Shown piece by piece: positions 58,531 through 64,000 of a DNA stretch of 64,000 bases (position 1 is the first letter of the stretch; every line of letters starts with the position of its first letter). The position numbers were made by a program, and so were the translations under genes. Origin of the DNA: Stereocaulon alpinum (lineage: Eukaryota > Ascomycota > Lecanoromycetes > Lecanorales > Stereocaulaceae). The stretch is from NCBI GenBank assembly GCA_018257865.1, contig JAEUBA010000040.1, forward strand, positions 124,001 through 188,000, written 5' to 3'. The notes beneath the pieces were generated by a model, which saw only the letters and a program-made list of their open reading frames with translations, had not been told where the DNA came from and did not search any database.

Positions 58531-58977
58531 CTATTTCGCTGTTGGAGACGAGCCAGTCAACCACAATCTTGTTAGCGTGACCAAGAATGGGGGAGCATGA
58601 CCGTCAAGGAGTCATAGGTACTGCCTCTGTCATGCTGCTCCGTCATACCGTCACATCGTGATTGCTGTAGCGCTGACATCCATCACATCACGAGACGGGA
58701 AGTAAGCGAAGGAATTAGCTGCATTGGCCCTGCATTGACTCGGTGATTGTAAGATTGGCTTGGTTTCATTTCCCCACATGCATACGGTATCATAACGGTA
58801 ACATGAAAATTATCCCAGCGAAGTGGATGTACGATTTCAGATGACATGCGACATTTGTGCGGAATTTCCGTGCTAGAATGTGAACGTTGTTTGCAATGAC
58901 TGGACGACGTTCGTGTTTCCTACACCTCACGAGGCCTTCCTCGACTTCATACGAGTCAAACCTTCGCTGGCGCAGTC
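58531..58977. other. Promoter region of the FAD monooxygenase
   Basis: About 450 bp between the MITE and the monooxygenase start. No frame of note. No clear TATA box. Confidence 0.4.
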
Positions 58978-60459
58978 ATGACATTGGATGTCTCCGGCGC
59001 CGATGGAAACCTGATACATGGCGACGGCCATCAACCACACTTCGATATGACTGATTTCAAGAAGAACTTCCACATTGTTGTCGTGGGTGCAGGCTTAGCG
59101 GGTCTGGCGACAGCTATCCTGCTCCGTAAAGCTGGCTATAAAGTCACTGTGCTTGAACAGGATGCCGAATTGCGCGAAGTCAGAGCTCTTCGTCTTTATC
59201 AATGACTTTGGCTGATTTTCTTTGTACAGATTGGTGCAGGAATCCAGCTACCCTCCAATGCCAACAAGGTCCTAATTGAAATGGGCATACTCGACAAGAT
59301 TCTTGAGCAAGCTATTCAGCCCCAAGCCGTAATGTTATACTCCTATCAGAGCGGCGCCGTTCTATCTACTCTCGGCCTTGACCCATACGTACAGAACACA
59401 TATGGGGTACCGCACTTGGTCATGCACAGGGCCGATTTGCGTCAAATCCTATTTGAGGAAGCAGAGGCACAGGATGTTTGCGTTCGTCTTGCTACGAAGG
59501 TTATACCAGCGCATATTGACCCGGTCAACGGCGTCATAGAGCTGATGACGGGCGAGGTCATTACGGCAGATCTTATCATTGGTGCTGATGGCGCGTCCTC
59601 ACGGTGTCGGCAGTCGCTTCTGCAAGAGCCCCAGATGTCGAGAGCCTCCGCGAGGATTGGAAATCGGATTGTAATCAAGTCAGAAGTCATGCTTCGAGAT
59701 CAGCGTTTGAAAGATCTTGTCTCGACTCCGAGTATACATGTGTGGTTGGGACCCGAGTGTTTGGCGGTGTGTTATCTTTTGAAGGGGGCGTTCAATATCG
59801 TAATGACGCACCCGCCCAACGACGATGAGGAAATATTCCTTGGACCCCGGCCCGTAGATGTTACGGAGATGCGATCTCTCTTTTGCAAGTGGGATCCTCG
59901 TATCCGAGCATTGCTAGAAAAGGCAGACGCGTTTCAGAAATGGATGTTTTTTGAGCCTCAGGAGATCCAGACATGGGTGCATCCCAACGGCAAGCACACC
60001 CTTATTGGAGACGCAGCTCATGAGACTCTTCCGTATCTGTAAGTTTCGTTTCCATGATTGGTGTGGTGGCTGACAACTCTTAGGGCCCAAGGTGCGGCGA
60101 TGTGCTTTGAGTCTGCCTCGACGCTTGCGAATTTGCTCGCCAAAGCCAAGCAGCCGTCTCAGATTCTCGACCTGCTGGGTCTCTATGATTCAGCACGCCA
60201 GTCAAGGACGAACCACGTAAGAAGAGCAAGCAAAAGGATGGAAGATATCTGGCATCTGCCCAATGGGGCTCTGCAGGTAGACAGAGATCGCCGTTTAATG
60301 AACGAGGTTCCTACAGCGGGTTACCCCAACATGCTTGCGGACCCATTCTTTCAAGCATGGCTTTGGGGTTTCGATGCTAAGGTAGAAGTCGAAATTATGT
60401 GGACAACTCGGGGATATGTTTCACCCAAGGAAGAAGGTGAAAAAGCGTCGGCAAATTGA
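58978..60459 (+). CDS. FAD-dependent monooxygenase, salicylate-hydroxylase-like (461 aa)
   Basis: Group A flavoprotein hydroxylase. Exon 58978..59178, intron 59179..59229 (GTCAGA/TGTACAG), exon 59230..60038, intron 60039..60083 (GTAAGT/TCTTAG), exon 60084..60459. The dinucleotide-binding GxGxxG is VVVGAGLAGLATAILLRKAG (residues about 35-54). ELREVIGAGIQLPSN follows across intron 1. The DG motif is LIIGADGASSRCRQSL. The GD motif is HTLIGDAAHETLPYLAQGAA, built across intron 2. The start may instead be the inner Met at 59048, just before the FAD fold. Members hydroxylate aromatic acids or decorate specialised metabolites. It appears intact. Confidence 0.87.
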
Positions 60460-61787
60460 CAACATGTCCCATCCCAGCCACTGATATGCTCATCTGCATA
60501 CACCTTAGCTTCGTTTTGAGACTACACATTGTTGACAAGTTGGCTGTGTTGTTCGCTAGATCAAGTCCTTCGGCTGAATAGTTCCTTTGACTTGGCGTCC
60601 AACGCACAAGCTGTCGAAACGCCCCCAAATTTTCCAAAGCGCCCTTCAATGCTCCGTAAAGCGAGTCTCGTTAGGCTCAAAGGTTACATATGACTCTAAA
60701 AGCATTTAGGGTGTTCTCAACCAAGAAGTCGACTTGATCATAACAGTGATGATTCCACGTGGTCTCTGTATTTCGCATTTCTGTCTCAGCCTTGACTTAA
60801 GCAGGTATGTATAGCTGCCAAAACTTCAGTAGTCATATACCTTCGTCAGATTAAAGCTGCGTAGGCATCATCATAATTAGTCCATATGGTAACGGAAGAT
60901 TGAACATGTACACGCAACGAGTTTCTGTGATTCGTGATACTGAAACCATATTCTATGCAGCAGAAGTTGGCAAAGGACGGGGTCCGGATAGATTTTGCCT
61001 GATTAGATTCCGCCACGCCTCCTGAAAACACATATCCTCAACAATTTCGATCGTGAAATATCTTTTAGAATACCAACGATTTAGACTGAACTAATATGGA
61101 TCTCAATCTGGACCAGCTGATAAGGAAAATCTGGCCAACTAATGGTGAATTGACTAACACCACGATAAGAAAACCTTAAGAGAGAAGAGCTATCTGCCAG
61201 GTGTAAAATGATGGTGCCTTGCAAAAATTTGCTGATTCATTTTCCGAGTCGTGCTTCGAACCAAAATGAGTGTTTGAGAGGGATGTTCTTGGAGCAGATC
61301 CTCTGAGTTCTGTGAAATATCTGCTAACAGAAATTAGAGTGATTAGGTAACTACAGAAACCGTGTTATGCATGAGGCGGAATAACAGTGGCAATTTTGAA
61401 ATGTCGTGCGGTACGTCTTATGTAACATACAACGATTCACGGGTCTACTTCCTTCTAAGTGTTCGAGGCTGTGAAGATTGTGTGTCACTGCAAGAACACA
61501 GCTTTCAAATGGGGCTGTGTCTTTGAAAGTACGTGCTGCAGGAATGAATGGGCTTTAAGCGGGTATTTTTGGTCCGTGACACGTACGTGATTGACGTTGC
61601 GTGAACACCGCGACACATTACCACGACACTGATTTCCACCTTTACGACCCTCTTTGCCAACCTCCAACTTTCTACCCTTACTCTTCAGACATCTGAACCT
61701 CACCTTCGGGCTTTCAGACTGCTTCTTTCCCAATACCTGTTCTACAAATCGTTCTCACCATTAAGGTCAAACACCTCGAAGATAGCA
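60460..61787. other. Intergenic
   Basis: About 1.3 kb with no supported gene. The last 150 bp before the BIR gene are pyrimidine-rich (CTTTACGACC, TTCTACCC, TCTTCAG), as in a fungal core promoter/leader. Confidence 0.4.
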
Positions 61788-62849
61788 ATGGACTTTACCG
61801 CTGCATCTAATCAGCGACTCGCTACATATCTCTACTGGCCTCATAATCACCCTAGTGCCATAGACATGGCGGCAGCAGGCTTCTATAGCACTCAGAACGC
61901 GCGAAAGCCAGATAATGTGGACTGTCGAGAGTGTGGACTGAAGTTGAACGACTGGCATCCGAGAGACAACCCCCTAGCTGAGCATGCTCGTCGAAAGCCG
62001 GACTGTCCATTTATCGTCATGAATCTTGGCAGTGCATTGGTGTCGGGATTGAAGGCCAACACGTCGGTTCAGCCTATGGCTTTGCAAGCCCCGCCACCGA
62101 AGCGAATAATCATAGACGAGTGTCCTTCGAACTTAGTTAAGAAGAAGAACCCGAAGTCACGACTATATCAGACGGATGTGGCAGCACCTAAGCCCAATCT
62201 GCAAGCTTTCGCCACTTGGCTAGAAGGAGCAAAGGCTCGCTTCTTTGGAATTTTCGACGAGGCCCAAAAACTTCCCAGCTATCCTTGTCATGACATGACA
62301 CTTGCTGATCCTAAGGACATCTTGAGTGTGAGGTACCGAGACAAGGATGGTTTACATCAAGCCTTGGTACGTATATTATTTCTCATTCCAGCTTGCCAGC
62401 TAGGTCAAAACACTGACATCTGCATTAGTGCTTCATGTATGGAAAGTACGGACCTCTAAATCCATATCGGGGAGGTCGAGATATGGTTGGCACGACTTGG
62501 ATCTCCTGCTCACGTGTAAGCTCTCCGTTTCCAAGATTGAGAATTTTGTTGCTGACATGGGATAACATAGCCTGGCAATATGGGTGTCCCTGCGGCTTTG
62601 ATCTGCGTCCCGAAGAAAGGATCAGCCTATCAACCTCCGAACCCCAAGGCGGTTTTTCCAAGTACCATCGAATATGATGGGCCAGATGATTCTAAGGTGG
62701 CAAATTCCCCCCGCAAAGGCGAGAATGGCAAGAAGGAGACAAATCAAATCTGCGAGGTGGAGCTTGCATTGGGAGACGAAGACTGGGAGAAGGTAGATGG
62801 CCTTGGAGACGACGAGTGGACGAATGTTGGGAAGGATGAGCTTGCCTAA
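61788..62849 (+). CDS. Single-BIR-domain protein (314 aa)
   Basis: Exon 61788..62366, intron 62367..62428 (GTACGT/GCATTAG), exon 62429..62515, intron 62516..62570 (GTAAGC, branch CTGAC, AACATAG), exon 62571..62849. Residues about 10-85 are a BIR zinc domain: LATYLYWPHNHPSAIDMAAA, GFYSTQ, then VDCRECGLKLNDWHPRDNPL, EHARRKPDCPF. The zinc ligands C-x2-C, H and C are all present. Fungal Bir1/survivin of the chromosomal passenger complex is usually much larger and has two BIRs. This protein instead has a second, unfamiliar segment (residues about 150-250, including YGKYGPLNPYRGGRDMVGT and VPAALICVPKKG) and an acidic tail. It is intact. The role is unknown; binding to a kinetochore, apoptosis-like or ubiquitin partner is only a guess. 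Confidence 0.82.
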
Positions 62850-63880
62850 GGGAAAGTTGTCATCCTAGGGATTCTGACGCATGCGAGACCACTTACCTAC
62901 ACGATGGAGATATCTTAGCTTCCGAGGCCATAGACAAAATCTTACACCAGCTCCGTTCACTTAGTATTCCGATCTACTCTCAGAAACCTAATTCGACAAT
63001 TTACCTGACTCTTTAGTTCTAGAGATTTTAGCTCTGTCGTGATGCGATTTATAGCCCGTCAGATGGATGTTTTCCTTAGCTCTGCCTACTAACCATCTTG
63101 ATCCCATTCTGAGGTGTATGTTGAAAGATTTGACGTTTTCCTCTACATCAACGTAGTCCATTCAAAACCCACCATGTTTTCGCATATTTGGTGTATAGAC
63201 TTCAAAGTATGAACGAATGAGTTCGTCCCTTTCTCTTGATAATTCAAACTATTTCAAGTCAGTCGTGTTTCGCCCTCTACCTACTTTAACCAGATAAACT
63301 TGTTTCAAACATTCTGCGGCGCAGCCTCACGATCTATTTAGCCTCAAAAATTGATAGCGCTAAGCGCACGTCCAACTCCGAGTGCCGGCCACTCAAGGCC
63401 TTCGAAGCGCTTGCCGCAACTGCAACTTCGAGTACTGTCCACTACATACCTTCTAAGCGCTTGCAAACAACTTCAAGATAATCTGAAAACTTCACATCCA
63501 TACAAAAATGCAAGGTCGAAACTTCGACTTGTGTTGATAGGGAAGGTGGATGGATCATGTGCGCATACTTGCGGAAAGAATGAAACAATTGTGGCAGCGC
63601 TGAAGATTGCGCAGCAAGAGCGCAACGTGTCTTTTCGTTGAACTTGAAGTGTCTTTTGTCGCCAGTGGTGGACTTGAATAAGAAATAAAACAGCTTTCAT
63701 GAGTTATTGAGTCTCTTGTCCGTGATTGCGCGCTCTTTGTTGACCGAACGAGAATTTTCAACGTAATCTCACGACAACTCAACTATCGGCGATTCTCTTC
63801 AAATCGTCTCTTTCGCTGCAATTTACTACATGCATTACTCTAAAGCATGCCTTGAGTGATCTCTTGCCTTCGCTTCCAAC
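62850..63880. other. Intergenic
   Basis: About 1 kb. Holds a weak direct repeat at 63378-63467 (CGAGTGCCGGCCACT.. / CGAGTACTGTCCACT.., each ending AAGCGCTTGC). The frames around 63351-63780 have no family support. Confidence 0.4.
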
Positions 63881-64000
63881 ATGATGTCCTATATCCTCCT
63901 AGCCACCCTATCAGCTCCCTTCCTCGTCTCCGCAGCTCCCAACGTCGCAGGCATAGAAGGACCGATTAATACAAACACACCAATTCCAACCAGCATAGCA
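63881..64000 (+). CDS. 5' end of a gene for a secreted protein (partial)
   Basis: ATG at 63881, preceded by TTCCAAC. It opens MMSYILLATLSAPFLVSA, a typical signal peptide with an AXA-like cleavage site (VSAAP). It then becomes polar and Pro/Thr-rich (NTNTPIPTSIA) and runs off the window. The family cannot be told from 40 residues. Confidence 0.6.
   Translation, partial: MMSYILLATLSAPFLVSAAPNVAGIEGPINTNTPIPTSIA

Noticed and set aside
1..64000. CRISPR arrays, bacterial operons, riboswitches, tRNA or rRNA genes
   Set aside because: None seen; introns and gene content are fungal, and no tRNA-like B-box or rRNA core was recognised by eye.

Overview
The window is nuclear DNA of a filamentous ascomycete (Pezizomycotina, most likely a dothideomycete). 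Genes have several short introns of about 40-80 nt with GTRNGT donors and CTRAC-like branch sites. There is no bacterial operon structure. A copia-type retrotransposon is shattered by C-to-T/G-to-A changes of the kind made by RIP (repeat-induced point mutation). All coordinates and splice sites below were read by eye.

Region 1-6.2 kb is core genome plus a small local family. It holds the 3' end of a WD40 gene (WDR26/Gid7-like), a small two-TM protein, the dynamin GTPase Vps1 (8 exons), and two adjacent paralogous genes of unknown function, one of them frame-broken. Region 6.2-20.5 kb is gene-poor and decayed. Its best feature is a divergent, CENP-A-like histone H3 gene (about 10.4-11.1 kb) with a broken second copy directly upstream, separated by a four-copy 15-bp repeat. 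Other pieces are transposon-like relics, a possible decayed multi-exon gene at 16.9-20 kb, and low-complexity DNA.

Region 20.5-42.2 kb is ordinary genome. It carries an MCT-like MFS transporter, an acidic-tailed protein, an aldonolactone-oxidase-type flavoenzyme, a DHA1 MFS transporter followed by ribokinase, an NTF2-like small protein, two small uncharacterised genes, a single-pass membrane protein with tandem repeats, a calcineurin-like phosphoesterase, a DUF7703-like multi-pass membrane protein, and one more uncharacterised gene.

Region 42.2-58.6 kb is transposon-shaped. A complete but RIP-inactivated Ty1/copia element (45,940-51,189, with 228-bp LTRs and a 5-bp target duplication) is followed by an inverted-repeat element (about 51.3-52.1 kb). 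Then comes a cluster of flavin/NAD oxidoreductase genes: a GMC oxidoreductase pseudogene, an intact secreted BBE-like FAD oxidase, an internally deleted SDR, a 333-bp MITE with 78-bp terminal inverted repeats and TA duplications, and an intact FAD monooxygenase. This looks like the remains of a catabolic or specialised-metabolism cluster without a backbone synthase in view.

Region 61.8-64 kb holds a short single-BIR-domain protein and the 5' end of a gene for a secreted protein.
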